Origin: Bolinopsis microptera
Lineage: Eukaryota > Ctenophora > Tentaculata > Lobata > Bolinopsidae
DNA: 64,000 nt
Reading direction: 5' to 3'
Assembly (NCBI RefSeq): GCF_026151205.1
Contig: NC_087084.1
Span: 4,333,538 to 4,397,537, forward strand
Shown: piece after piece, positions 22,241 through 34,300 of the stretch
How positions within the stretch are numbered: position 1 is the first letter of the stretch
Layout of the letters: every line of letters starts with the position of its first letter
The notes under the pieces: model-generated
Databases searched by the model: none
Seen by the model: only the letters and a program-made list of their open reading frames with translations
Told to the model about the DNA's origin: nothing
Position numbers and translations under genes: made by a program

Positions 22241-22954
22241 GTAGCAGGGTGAATATGATCCAACTTATGCATTCAACCTATTAAAGATTTTTTCAAAGAT
22301 TTGTTTTCATGCTGATTGCCAAGCATCATCCTGGAGATGGAACTGTAACTCTTGAGTCTACCAAAGACTGCACCCAACATGTAGGAATACTTCCTAGTGG
22401 GGACATTAAAGGACCACACCAGACAGGACAAGGAGATCATGGTAAATTCTAAGTCAACTAGTCAGACGGAAATCATCTTCGAGATCTATCACTTTCTGGA
22501 TTATCATTCATAACCAGTAGTCAGCGCACCATTGATTTCTGCTTTCAAATGATAACTGCTAATACTCTTGTCGATTTTATTGCACAGAAACCAGCATTTG
22601 ACCGGGACCGGGACCGGGATAGCTCAAAATTGCCAATCCCGGTCGATTACTGGTGCATGCAACTGACCAGGTTTAGGTATCAGGTGATTTTTCCTGCAAT
22701 TTGGTAGTTGTGAAACATCACCTTGGATTTCTGTTGTCACAAAACGTACCTTTTTAGACCTTTTTCTCAAAGCATATAATAGCATATAATAGCATGTAAT
22801 CGCATATAATAGCATATAATAGCATATAATAGCATATAATCGCATATAATCGCATGTAATAGCATTCGATCACATATATAATCCATTGGGTGGGCGAAAA
22901 TTGTCCCCCCGACAATTGACCCCTCGAAAATTGACCCCCCGACAATATAATTTA

Positions 22955-23169
22955 ATACAGCATCACTTCATACCATACTCCTCACGGTGCTCTTGATCTA
23001 GGAAGAATGCACCTTTGTTGTGGTGTGCCGCACTCCACATGAATAGATTCCCGGAAAATTCAGATGCTCTCCCCATAGCTAGTGGCACAGACGGGAATCG
23101 AACCTGGGACCCTGTGAATGCGAGGCATTTCACAAGCAGGCAGACTAACAAACTGTGCCACATAGCCAT
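22955..23169 (-). repeat. tRNA-derived SINE, left-arm copy
   Basis: Reverse-strand copy of the SINE at 26370-26585; see that entry for the promoter boxes. The tail part (GTGGAGTG..GGCACACCACAA) is also found separately near 24890-25050 and 25385-25540. Confidence 0.65.
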
Positions 23170-23335
23170 TTATAACTATAATGTATTATTTTAAACTGAC
23201 AAGCTCGTAAATGAAATGTCAAGGTTACGTGACAAGTTAATTGACCAATAAGAAGCAAGTACGTCATAATAGCATCCGTTACGTGATATTCATAACGATC
23301 TTGTTAAACATGTTCATATTTTCATTTTAACAGCG

Positions 23336-23415
23336 GTCCAGCTGGAGCCTCAGGTTAGTGAGTTAACGGCAACTTTCCTATGCAGGACAATGCGGGTTCA
23401 AATCCCGCCTAGCCT
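23336..23415 (+). repeat. tRNA-like SINE head, left-arm copy
   Basis: GCCTCAGGTTAGTGAGTTAA followed 35 bp later by GCGGGTTCAAATCCCGCC, a perfect T-arm with B box. Mirrored at 26126-26205. The anticodon arm is not convincing, so I treat it as a tRNA-derived repeat. Confidence 0.55.
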
Positions 23416-24084
23416 ACTTCTCCAGATGGATCGCTCTTTTAAAACATTTAATTTTATCTATTTAAACGTAACAACCATTGGCATTCATTTAAATGCGATT
23501 ATAAGATATTTTATGCGATTATATGAATATATGTTGGAGATGGAACTATAACTCTTGAGTCTACCGAATGCGATTATATATGCTATTATATGCTATTATA
23601 AGCTATCATACTTACTATCATACTTTATCAAACTTACAGTTCAGTTACTTTATTTCACCAGGTCTACCTAAGGATCAATTATTCTTTGGTGGGGTTTCAC
23701 TTCTGGTATTGGCTTCATTCCCGTTCCTTTTCCTTATTCTTTATACTTATTTTTTATATAGTTTAATGAGATATCTTCATATGCGATTATATGATATTAT
23801 ATAATGCTATTATATGCGATTATATGATATTATATGCTATTATATGCGATTATATGCTGGCGATTGAACTGTAATTCTTGAGTCTACCGAATGCGATTGT
23901 ATGTTATTATTATATGCTATTATATGCAATTATATGCAATTATATGCTATTATTTGCTATTATATGCTATTATATGCTATTATAAGCTATCATATCTTCA
24001 TATGCGATTATATGATATAATATAATGCTATTATATGCGATTATATGATATTATATGATATTATATGCTATTATTTGTGATTAT

Positions 24085-24220
24085 TTTCAGTATTCATTCA
24101 GTATTCATTCAGTATTCATTCAGTATTCATTCAGTATTCATTCAGTATTCATTCAGTATTCATTCAGTATTCATTCAGTATTCATTCAGTATTCATTCAG
24201 TATTCATTTAGTATTCACTC
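24085..24220. repeat. 11-bp tandem array (CAGTATTCATT), left
   Basis: About 12 perfect CAGTATTCATT units. The mirrored array is at 25565-25670. Confidence 0.92.
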
Positions 24221-24785
24221 GGAAGCTTGCAGCTTCCGATGACAGTGTATCCAACCTGTTATCATGCTTGAATTGGTTTTGGACCTCTTCAATGCTTTTA
24301 ATTTATTTATTTATATTGTTATTTGGTACTATGAGCTGATATGTATATATACATACCGTATCTAAAATTAAGCGTATAGCGAGCATATTTAACCATTTTT
24401 AAACAATAATGTATTGCGAGCAGCTGTAACTTAATAAATATCGCATAAAAATCACACAATTATAAGTCAAAACTAAAATTTTATTGGAGTATAGGTTAAA
24501 CTAAGATAAAATTAATGTCAGACCAGTCGCCACTCTCAGCAGTCAACCAGAGCTCATAAAAGCTTAACAGCGCCTGGGTCCGTTCACCAACTGTGCTAAT
24601 GTGAGTGGCGGTGTGGTAAAACCCATTTCAACAGCGTGAATATTTATCAAATACAAGCGCGCTAGCTGCTAGCATACTTGTATCATTTAATTCTAAATTA
24701 AATTTATTCGGATATATATTTATTGATTATGTATTGAATTGGTGATAAATAATAAAATTGTCTTTTCTCAAAAAAAATTGTCTTT
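24216..24785. other. About 570 bp present only in the left arm
   Basis: Non-repetitive AT-rich sequence that interrupts the 11-bp array relative to the right arm. It holds no recognisable gene or transposon ends. Confidence 0.5.
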
Positions 24786-26369
24786 TCTCAGTATTCAATC
24801 AGTATTCGGCATTTATTCAGTATTTAGCGGACTTGTTCATGTGGAGTGTGACACATCACAACAAAAGTACCTCCTTCCTAGATCAAGAGTATCGTGAGAT
24901 TTGTCCATGTGGAGTGTGGCACATCACAAGAAAAGTGAATTCTTCCGAGATAAAGAGTATCGTGAGATTTGTCCATGTGGAGTGTGGCACACCACAACAA
25001 AGGTGCATTCTTCCTAGATCAAGAGCACCGTGAGGAGTATGGTATGAAGTAATGCTGTATTAAATTATATTGTCGGGGGGTCAATTGTCGAGGGGTCAAT
25101 TGTCGGGGGGGGGGACAATTTTCGCCCACCCAATGGATTATATGTGTGATCGAATGCTATTACATGCGATTATATGCGATTATATGCTATTATATGCTAT
25201 TATATGCTATTATATGCGATTACATGCTATTATATGCTATTATATGCTTTGAGAAAAAGGTCTAAAAAGGTACGTTTTGTGACAACAGAAATCCAAGGTG
25301 ATGTTTCACAACTACCAAATTGCAGGAAAAATCACCCGAGGACAATTTTCGCCTCGACAATTGACCCCCCGACAATATAATTTAATACAGCATTACTTCA
25401 TACCATACTCCTCACGGTGCTCTTGATCTAGGAAGAATGCACCTTTGTTTTGGTGTGCCACACTCCACATGGACAAATCTCACGATACTCTTGATCTAGG
25501 AAGGAGGTACTTTTGTTGTGATGTGTCACACTCCACATGAACAAATCCGCTAAATACTGAATAAATGCCGAATACTGATTGAATACTGAATGAATACTAA
25601 ATGAATACTGAATGAATACTGAATGAATACTGAATGAATACTGAATGAATACTGAATGAATACTGAAAATAATCACAAATAATAGCATATAATATCATAT
25701 AATAGCATATAATAGCATATAATAGCATATAATAGCATATAATAGCAAATAATAGCATATAATTGCATATAATTGCATATAATAGCATATAATAATAACA
25801 TACAATCGCATTCGGTAGACTCAAGAATTACAGTTCAATCGCCAGCATATAATCGCATATAATAGCATATAATATCATATAATCGCATATAATAGCATTA
25901 TATAATATCATATAATCGCATATGAAGATATGATAGCTTATAATAGCATATAATAGCATATATAATCGCATTCGGTAGACTCAAGAGTTATAGTTCCATC
26001 TCCAACATATATTCATATAATCGCATAAAATATCTTATAATCGCATTTAAATGAATGCCAATGGTTGTTACGTTTAAATAGATAAAATTAAATGTTTTAA
26101 AAGAGCGATCCATCTGGAGAAGTAGGCTAGGCGGGATTTGAACCCGCATTGTCCTGCATAGGAAAGTTGCCGTTAACTCACTAACCTGAGGCTCCAGCTG
26201 GACCGCTGTTAAAATGAAAATATGAACATGTTTAACAAGATCGTTATGAATATCACGTAACGGATGCTATTATGACGTACTTGCTTCTTATTGGTCAATT
26301 AACTTGTCACGTAACCTTGACATTTCATTTACGAGCTTGTCAGTTTAAAATAATACATTATAGTTATAA

Positions 26370-26585
26370 ATGGCTATGTGGCACAGTTTGTTAGTCTGCC
26401 TGCTTGTGAAATGCCTCGCATTCACAGGGTCCCAGGTTCGATTCCCGTCTGTGCCACTAGCTATGGGGAGAGCATCTGAATTTTCCGGGAATCTATTCAT
26501 GTGGAGTGCGGCACACCACAACAAAGGTGCATTCTTCCTAGATCAAGAGCACCGTGAGGAGTATGGTATGAAGTGATGCTGTATT
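26370..26585 (+). repeat. tRNA-derived SINE, right-arm copy
   Basis: Starts TGGCTATGTGGCACAGTTTG with an A-box-like stretch; a perfect B box GGTTCGATTCC lies at 26435-26445, about 55 bp downstream, followed by a non-tRNA tail to about 26585. The 68-codon frame covering it is spurious. Confidence 0.7.
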
Positions 26586-27566
26586 AAATTATATTGTCGG
26601 GGGGTCAATTTTCGAGGGGTCAATTGTCGGGGGGACAATTTTCGCCCACCCAATGGATTATATATGTGATCGAATGCTATTACATGCGATTATATGCGAT
26701 TATATGCTATTATATGCTATTATATGCTATTATATGCGATTACATGCTATTATATGCTATTATATGCTTTGAGAAAAAGGTCTAAAAAGGTACGTTTTGT
26801 GACAACAGAAATCCAAGGTGATGTTTCACAACTACCAAATTGCAGGAAAAATCACCTGATACCTAAACCTGGTCAGTTGCATGCACCAGTAATCGACCGG
26901 GATTGGCAATTTTGAGCTATCCCGGTCCCGGTCCCGGTCAAATGCTGGTTTCTGTGCAATAAAATCGACAAGAGTATTAGCAGTTATCATTTGAAAGCAG
27001 AAATCAATGGTGCGCTGACTACTGGTTATGAATGATAATCCAGAAAGTGATAGATCTCGAAGATGATCTCCGTCTGACTAGTTGACTTAGAATTTACCAT
27101 GATCTCCTTGTCCTGTCTGGTGTGGTCCTTTAATGTCCCCACTAGGAAGTATTCCTACATGTTGGGTGCAGTCTTTGGTAGACTCAAGAGTTACAGTTCC
27201 ATCTCCAGGATGATGCTTGGCAATCAGCATGAAAACAAATCTTTGAAAAAATCTTTAATAGGTTGAATGCATAAGTTGGATCATATTCACCCTGCTACTA
27301 TATGCGATTATGTGCAATTATATGCAATTATTTGCGAGTATAAATAACAAAATGTGATTTTAAGAGATAATATACGTGATTATATATGTGATTAAATGTG
27401 ATTATATGCTATTATATGCTATTATATGCGATTATATGCGATTATATGCGATTATATGCTATTATATGCTATTATATGCGATTATTTTGCGATTATTTGC
27501 AATTTTATGCGATTATTGCTATATAATGGTTGTTGCATAGCATTATAAAACGTTTGTACTGCAGTT

Positions 27567-28256
27567 ATGAATTCTGTAACCTGCTCATTCTGTGACAAGT
27601 ATTTTGCCAATAAATATAGTCTGTCCTCACACATTAGTAGGTATCATCGAGAGAACCGAGAGTCAGATGAAAGTTCTGCAATTCTACAGCCACTGTCAAA
27701 AGCTAACTCAGATGCGACTGATGTCAAAATGGAGGGTCCTTATTCTGTATGTTCAGATGCTGATACAATAGTTTCTGAAGAATCTCAGCAAGGTGGTTCT
27801 AACTCTGATGTACCAGGTAGTGGTGATGATGAATTTAGTGGTGTAACAAGTAGCGATGATGACTCCAACAAAGAATATAGTGCTAAAGTGTTAGAATCTG
27901 ATACTGACTGGCAACACATAGGCAAGCGGAAAGGTGTACCAATCAAACAACCAAACAAGAAAAAGATATCGAAATTACTTAAATCTATAGACGTCCTGTT
28001 ACAAAGTAAATTGTGTAAAGAGCAAGATAAATGTTTTGACATGTTATTCTCATACATGATGAAAACCGAATTGTTTGTGGACTTGAAGCAGCGTTTCATT
28101 GACAACGGAAAAGACATAACAGGTATTTTAAGTTTGGAAGAACGAGCTCTATTGGATGCAGTTATCAACACTACAAGTCTATCTGATGTAAACAAACTGA
28201 TGAACGAAAACACAACTATTGTCGATAAGATTCTCAAACTTTATCTGAATAAGTAG
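27567..28256 (+). CDS. C2H2 zinc-finger protein of unknown family (repeat-encoded)
   Basis: Uninterrupted 229-residue frame. Residues 6-27 form one C-x2-C-x12-H-x4-H finger; 30-110 is acidic and Ser/Asp-rich; 115-130 is basic (KRKGVPIKQPNKKK), a possible nuclear signal; 130-229 is helical. I do not recognise the family. It occurs in both palindrome arms and, 5'-truncated, in the third copy at 31191, so it belongs to a mobile or amplified unit rather than a single-copy locus. DNA binding in the nucleus is the natural inference; a transposon accessory protein or domesticated fragment are both possible. The start at 27567 follows the 10-bp array by about 50 bp and precedes the finger by five codons. 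Confidence 0.6.
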   Translation: MNSVTCSFCDKYFANKYSLSSHISRYHRENRESDESSAILQPLSKANSDATDVKMEGPYSVCSDADTIVSEESQQGGSNSDVPGSGDDEFSGVTSSDDDSNKEYSAKVLESDTDWQHIGKRKGVPIKQPNKKKISKLLKSIDVLLQSKLCKEQDKCFDMLFSYMMKTELFVDLKQRFIDNGKDITGILSLEERALLDAVINTTSLSDVNKLMNENTTIVDKILKLYLNK

Positions 28257-29456
28257 TTGGTGGAACTTGCAACTGTTATACAATGATTTATGTACCCAAT
28301 CTTACTCTTGATGATTTCAATTTATGATTATGGTGATAACAAAAAAAATATCAATTAAACGGTAGTTTTATTCGTCTCTTGAAATTCACCAAATTTATAA
28401 CACGCAAATTTAGTAGTTAATAATAGTCAATGGTATGGAGCCTTTGCTACCCCCTAGACTGCAGGGTGACAATGGGGTTCGATTCGCCCTGAACCTTTTG
28501 TGCAGAAGGCGAATGCTCTAACCACTAGGCTACCTAACAGTTGTTATATCTTAAAGGGTGAAAATGTGGTTCAGATACTGTAGCTATTGCTTAAATGTCA
28601 GAAAATTGATGATAAGACTTGTAATTTCCAGGAGGTCGAGCGATGGTAACCCTACACCACATTTCGTTATGTCACCCTCTGTTTATTTGGAGTGGTGACT
28701 GGACCGGGGTAAATCGTGAAGAATCATTTGACCGGTAATCAAGTGACAGGAGCCTGCTTGGTAACCGTTTAATCAGACTTTAGATCCTTTAGACAGGATT
28801 ATTGATTCATTCATCATGACGTTCTGACGGGTAATCAAGTGACTCCTGTCATGTGATCTCGAGGTTCAAATAACATTCATGTCACATGATGCTTAAGCTA
28901 AACACGTGACCGGTAATCAAGTGACAGGAACCTGCTTGGCAACCGTTTAATCAGACTTTAGATCCTTTAGTCGGGATTATTGATTGATTCGTCATGACGT
29001 TCTGGCTCCTCATTGGTCAATTATCTTGTCACGTGACCTTGACATTTGATTGACGAGCTTGTCACGTGGTTACATGACATGTGATCTGTCACGTGACGTG
29101 CTGTCACGTGACCTGGGGGCGTGCTGTGAGTGGCTGGGTGCCACTTGATGGCGGGCCTTCACAACTTACATACTACTACTCCCTCTGTACATCACTACAA
29201 TCTTTGTACGTACGACCGCCCACGTGCAAATTATACGAGAAATAAGTGGTTACAAAGTATAACCATGGTATTGGTAACGAGGGTTGTTACACGCACGTCA
29301 CGACTCACACGTGCACGTGCAAAGATTGTTAAAACGGCATTTTTATTGGTTTTGTTGATATTACGTTGTGTTTAGTGCGAGCAACATTTTAATTTTCGGT
29401 TGTGTATGATAATTTTGACTCGATTTAAACTTACTAACAACAAAATACTTCCTCCC

Positions 29457-29981
29457 TTGTATCACGTGCATGGTGACCCCCACTGTCGCTTCACTGTAGA
29501 GTTTCGACGATACAGGGGGAGCCGCGCACTCGTGCGCGGCGGGTCATACAACGTACGACAATTCCTCCCTAGCTGTAACCACGGGTTTTCTAGTCTATAT
29601 TATATTTTAAACTTGACGAAATCCCCCCGGCAACGGAAAAATTACCAAAAAATGACTCAGGTAACACTATAATTGTAGCTGATTGCAAATGGAGTTGTAT
29701 TGAAACCTCGTATGATATAAAACACACTTTTTCAATATTACCTTGTCATACGTTGTATGACCCGCCGCGCACTTGACGGATGTTACTCGTCTAAATTTCT
29801 TCGAAGTAGCGCGCGCCGCTTTCTTCTCGAAATGTGCCCGATGGCAAGTGCTACGAAGTAGCGCGCGCCGGGCCAGATCATTAACAATGGTCAACCGCGC
29901 ACGAGTGCGCGGCTCCCCCTGTATCGTCGCGTCGAAACTCTACAGGGGTGAAGCGACCGTGGGGGTCACCACGTGATACAA
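29457..29981. mobile_element. Foldback MITE-like element, copy A (second copy 32561-33085)
   Basis: Termini of about 85 bp are inverted: TTGTATCACGTG..GGTGACCCCCAC on the left and GTGGGGGTCACCACGTGATACAA on the right, both continuing to a CCGCGCACGAGTGCGCGG palindrome. A second, inner inverted pair (GTCATACAACGT near 29545 and its complement near 29750) gives a nested hairpin. No coding capacity. Confidence 0.75.
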
Positions 29982-30100
29982 ATATTACCGTCGTATCCTC
30001 TAAAATCACCTAATTTGTCCAATTTTCAAAGGTTATGCCACTGTGTCTGTAGCATGTAGGGTCAGTGTCTGTGAAGTAGCTGTAGAAGGTGTCTGTAGAG

Positions 30101-30257
30101 CAGCTGGACAAAGGATTTCGCGATTATTTTTGTCAAAATTCGCGATACCGCGATTTTTAACAGACTATACAATATACATTAAACTATAAATCAAATTTGT
30201 CGCAAATAATGGGAAAAATCGCGATGCCGTACATGCCGCGATTTCCTTTTGTCCCTG
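30101..30257. mobile_element. hAT-type MITE with 8-bp target duplication, copy A (second copy 33205-33361)
   Basis: The 157-bp element begins CAGCTGGACAAAGG and ends CCTTTTGTCCCTG, imperfect terminal inverted repeats starting CAG as in hAT elements. It is flanked on both sides by CTGTAGAG (30093-30100 and 30258-30265), a perfect 8-bp duplication, the hAT length. Confidence 0.85.
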
Positions 30258-30290
30258 CTGTAGAGTGTGTCTGTGTTATGTAGAGGGTTA

Positions 30291-30482
30291 CTGTCACCAA
30301 GATGTAATTAGATCGAACGCAGAAATTAGATCTAACCGGTTCGATCTAGGAATTAGATCGAACGCGCGGCGCGGCGTTCAATGTATTTGTATATGTATCT
30401 CGCGCGAGCGTTCGATCTAATTCCTAGATCAAACCGGTTCGATCTAATTTTTGCGTTCGATCTGATTACATCTTGGTGACAG
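30291..30482. mobile_element. 192-bp palindromic MITE, copy A (second copy 33395-33586)
   Basis: Nearly a full palindrome: TGTCACCAAGATGTAATTAG at the left pairs with CTGATTACATCTTGGTGACA at the right, with repeated TTAGATCGAAC motifs inside and an ACCGGT core in each half. No target duplication found. Confidence 0.8.
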
Positions 30483-31132
30483 TGCGGGTTTCGAATAATC
30501 ATTTAGGGCCACCTATAGAACGTGTTAGAAAAGTCAAGTGGCAGTTGAGCGTAGAGTGATTGATCATCATTAAAAATTCAGGTATTCACTATTCTAGGTA
30601 GTGCGCCATCGACAGTGAGCCGCGCGTGCCGACTGTAGGATGGTTTTTTAGCGCTAATTTCGGCCAGCACAATTTTCTTCAAACAAATAGATATTGAGTA
30701 TCGTTCCCGACCTCCGATTGCAACAAAAATTGGTGAGCTTACTCATAGACTTACAAGGAAAGTGTCCGAAAAATTTAAAGCATATCCAACCATCAGACAT
30801 TATGTTACAGCTAAAAGCAGCGTATTTTGCCCCATTTTGATCATTATATCAACTCTGATATCCACCAAATTTTTCGGACAGTTGTAAAAGCCCTATTGGA
30901 AGGTCGTCGTCAATTTTCAGAATGATCTCATTCAAGGAACTGAAGACATATTCAAATAATACGACAAAAATCAACGAATTTGGTCAAATTTGGTCAAATT
31001 ACGCGACTTTTACAGCTAATTTTGCTCCAAAAGCCGCGCACCATCAAATATGGCACCTAGGCGAAACTCACTGATCTTTCCAAAAAGGTATGACAAATTT
31101 GGTATTGTGAAAATTCTCACAGTCTCTAGAAA

Positions 31133-34100
31133 TAGGAGGTGCACCATAAAAATAAACTTGCTCGGATTTCAAAATTTTTTGTACCATTGTAGCAGCGTTT
31201 CATTGACAACGGAAAAGACATAACAGGTATTTTAAGTTTGGAAGAACGAGCTCTATTGGATGCAGTTATCAACACTACAAGTCTATCTGATGTAAACAAA
31301 CTGATGAACGAAAACACAACTATTGTCGATAAGATTCTCAAACTTTATCTGAATAAGTAGTTGGTGGAACTTGCAACTGTTATACAATGATTTATGTACC
31401 CAATCTTACTCTTGATGATTTCAATTTATGATTATGGTGATAACAAAAAAAATATCAATTAAACGGTAGTTTTATTCGTCTCTTGAAATTCACCAAATTT
31501 ATAACACGCAAATTTAGTAGTTAATAATAGTCAATGGTATGGAGCCTTTGCTACCCCCTAGACTGCAGGGTGACAATGGGGTTCGATTCGCCCTGAACCT
31601 TTTGTGCAGAAGGCGAATGCTCTAACCACTAGGCTACCTAACAGTTGTTATATCTTAAAGGGTGAAAATGTGGTTCAGATACTGTAGCTATTGCTTAAAT
31701 GTCAGAAAATTGATGATAAGACTTGTAATTTCCAGGAGGTCGAGCGATGGTAACCCTACACCACATTTCGTTATGTCACCCTCTGTTTATTTGGAGTGGT
31801 GACTGGACCGGGGTAAATCGTGAAGAATCATTTGACCGGTAATCAAGTGACAGGAGCCTGCTTGGTAACCGTTTAATCAGACTTTAGATCCTTTAGACAG
31901 GATTATTGATTCATTCATCATGACGTTCTGACGGGTAATCAAGTGACTCCTGTCATGTGATCTCGAGGTTCAAATAACATTCATGTCACATGATGCTTAA
32001 GCTAAACACGTGACCGGTAATCAAGTGACAGGAACCTGCTTGGCAACCGTTTAATCAGACTTTAGATCCTTTAGTCGGGATTATTGATTGATTCGTCATG
32101 ACGTTCTGGCTCCTCATTGGTCAATTATCTTGTCACGTGACCTTGACATTTGATTGACGAGCTTGTCACGTGGTTACATGACATGTGATCTGTCACGTGA
32201 CGTGCTGTCACGTGACCTGGGGGCGTGCTGTGAGTGGCTGGGTGCCACTTGATGGCGGGCCTTCACAACTTACATACTACTACTCCCTCTGTACATCACT
32301 ACAATCTTTGTACGTACGACCGCCCACGTGCAAATTATACGAGAAATAAGTGGTTACAAAGTATAACCATGGTATTGGTAACGAGGGTTGTTACACGCAC
32401 GTCACGACTCACACGTGCACGTGCAAAGATTGTTAAAACGGCATTTTTATTGGTTTTGTTGATATTACGTTGTGTTTAGTGCGAGCAACATTTTAATTTT
32501 CGGTTGTGTATGATAATTTTGACTCGATTTAAACTTACTAACAACAAAATACTTCCTCCCTTGTATCACGTGCATGGTGACCCCCACTGTCGCTTCACTG
32601 TAGAGTTTCGACGATACAGGGGGAGCCGCGCACTCGTGCGCGGCGGGTCATACAACGTACGACAATTCCTCCCTAGCTGTAACCACGGGTTTTCTAGTCT
32701 ATATTATATTTTAAACTTGACGAAATCCCCCCGGCAACGGAAAAATTACCAAAAAATGACTCAGGTAACACTATAATTGTAGCTGATTGCAAATGGAGTT
32801 GTATTGAAACCTCGTATGATATAAAACACACTTTTTCAATATTACCTTGTCATACGTTGTATGACCCGCCGCGCACTTGACGGATGTTACTCGTCTAAAT
32901 TTCTTCGAAGTAGCGCGCGCCGCTTTCTTCTCGAAATGTGCCCGATGGCAAGTGCTACGAAGTAGCGCGCGCCGGGCCAGATCATTAACAATGGTCAACC
33001 GCGCACGAGTGCGCGGCTCCCCCTGTATCGTCGCGTCGAAACTCTACAGGGGTGAAGCGACCGTGGGGGTCACCACGTGATACAAATATTACCGTCGTAT
33101 CCTCTAAAATCACCTAATTTGTCCAATTTTCAAAGGTTATGCCACTGTGTCTGTAGCATGTAGGGTCAGTGTCTGTGAAGTAGCTGTAGAAGGTGTCTGT
33201 AGAGCAGCTGGACAAAGGATTTCGCGATTATTTTTGTCAAAATTCGCGATACCGCGATTTTTAACAGACTATACAATATACATTAAACTATAAATCAAAT
33301 TTGTCGCAAATAATGGGAAAAATCGCGATGCCGTACATGCCGCGATTTCCTTTTGTCCCTGCTGTAGAGTGTGTCTGTGTTATGTAGAGGGTTACTGTCA
33401 CCAAGATGTAATTAGATCGAACGCAGAAATTAGATCTAACCGGTTCGATCTAGGAATTAGATCGAACGCGCGGCGCGGCGTTCAATGTATTTGTATATGT
33501 ATCTCGCGCGAGCGTTCGATCTAATTCCTAGATCAAACCGGTTCGATCTAATTTTTGCGTTCGATCTGATTACATCTTGGTGACAGTGCGGGTTTCGAAT
33601 AATCATTTAGGGCCACCTATAGAACGTGTTAGAAAAGTCAAGTGGCAGTTGAGCGTAGAGTGATTGATCATCATTAAAAATTCAGGTATTCACTATTCTA
33701 GGTAGTGCGCCATCGACAGTGAGCCGCGCGTGCCGACTGTAGGATGGTTTTTTAGCGCTAATTTCGGCCAGCACAATTTTCTTCAAACAAATAGATATTG
33801 AGTATCGTTCCCGACCTCCGATTGCAACAAAAATTGGTGAGCTTACTCATAGACTTACAAGGAAAGTGTCCGAAAAATTTAAAGCATATCCAACCATCAG
33901 ACATTATGTTACAGCTAAAAGCAGCGTATTTTGCCCCATTTTGATCATTATATCAACTCTGATATCCACCAAATTTTTCGGACAGTTGTAAAAGCCCTAT
34001 TGGAAGGTCGTCGTCAATTTTCAGAATGATCTCATTCAAGGAACTGAAGACATATTCAAATAATACGACAAAAATCAACGAATTTGGTCAAATTTGGTCA

Positions 34101-34300
34101 AATTACGCGACTTTTACAGCTAATTTTGCTCCAAAAGCCGCGCACCATCAAATATGGCACCTAGGCGAAACTCACTGATCTTTCCAAAAAGGTATGACAA
34201 ATTTGGTATTGTGAAAATTCTCACAGTCTCTAGAAGTAGAAAACAATGGTACACAAATTTTTAAAATCCGAGCAAGTTTATTTTTATGGTGCACCCCCTA
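31133..34300 (+). mobile_element. 3.2-kb element bounded by 58-bp terminal inverted repeats (copy B)
   Basis: The left end 31133-31190 starts TAGGAGGTGCACCATAAAAA; the right end 34243-34300 is its inverted counterpart ending TTTTTATGGTGCACCCCCTA, with a handful of mismatches over 58 bp. Between them lies copy B of the 3.1-kb repeat (31192-34235). The interior starts abruptly inside the zinc-finger ORF, as expected for an internally deleted DNA transposon. TA at both outer edges could be the target duplication. No transposase is present, so it would be non-autonomous. Confidence 0.65.
31191..31375 (+). pseudogene. 5'-truncated zinc-finger ORF fragment
   Basis: Encodes only about the last 60 residues of the 229-residue protein, joined directly to the left terminal inverted repeat at 31190. 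Finger and acidic region are lost. Confidence 0.8.

Larger units (their letters stand above)
20361..24215 (-). repeat. Left arm of 8.8-kb palindrome
   Basis: This arm is the reverse complement of about 25345-29177. The outermost paired bases are 20361 and 29177; paired positions sum to about 49539 for most of the arm. It carries the zinc-finger ORF in reverse (21394-21972), three SINE-like units and the periodic AT-rich arrays. Relative to the right arm it has an insertion of about 165 bp near 23612-23778 and one of about 570 bp at about 24216-24785, plus base substitutions. Confidence 0.9.
25345..29177 (+). repeat. Right arm of 8.8-kb palindrome
   Basis: Counterpart of the left arm, in the orientation in which the zinc-finger ORF reads forward. 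Between the arms, 24786-25075 pairs with 25380-25590, and 25075-25340 is a third, direct-orientation copy of 26590-26860, so the centre is a non-palindromic loop. Beyond 29177 the right side continues into a segment that is duplicated in tandem, while the left side changes to unrelated sequence. Confidence 0.9.
28088..31131 (+). repeat. 3.1-kb direct repeat, copy A
   Basis: Matches 31192-34235 at a constant offset of 3104 bp with almost no differences (all short frames are identical in both). It begins inside the zinc-finger ORF, includes the SINE-like unit, three MITE-like elements and an AT-rich 3' part, and ends at CTCTAGAA. No gene beyond the zinc-finger 3' part is visible. Confidence 0.92.

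Noticed and set aside
21000-26445. Candidate tRNA genes at about 21001, 23340 and 26371
   Set aside because: B boxes are good but acceptor and anticodon arms do not fold, and each is linked to the same repeat tail or palindrome; better explained as SINE heads.
29130-29976. Four short frames (81, 90, 75, 67 codons) repeated at 32234-33080
   Set aside because: They lie across MITE hairpins, are identical only because the DNA is duplicated, and have no motifs.
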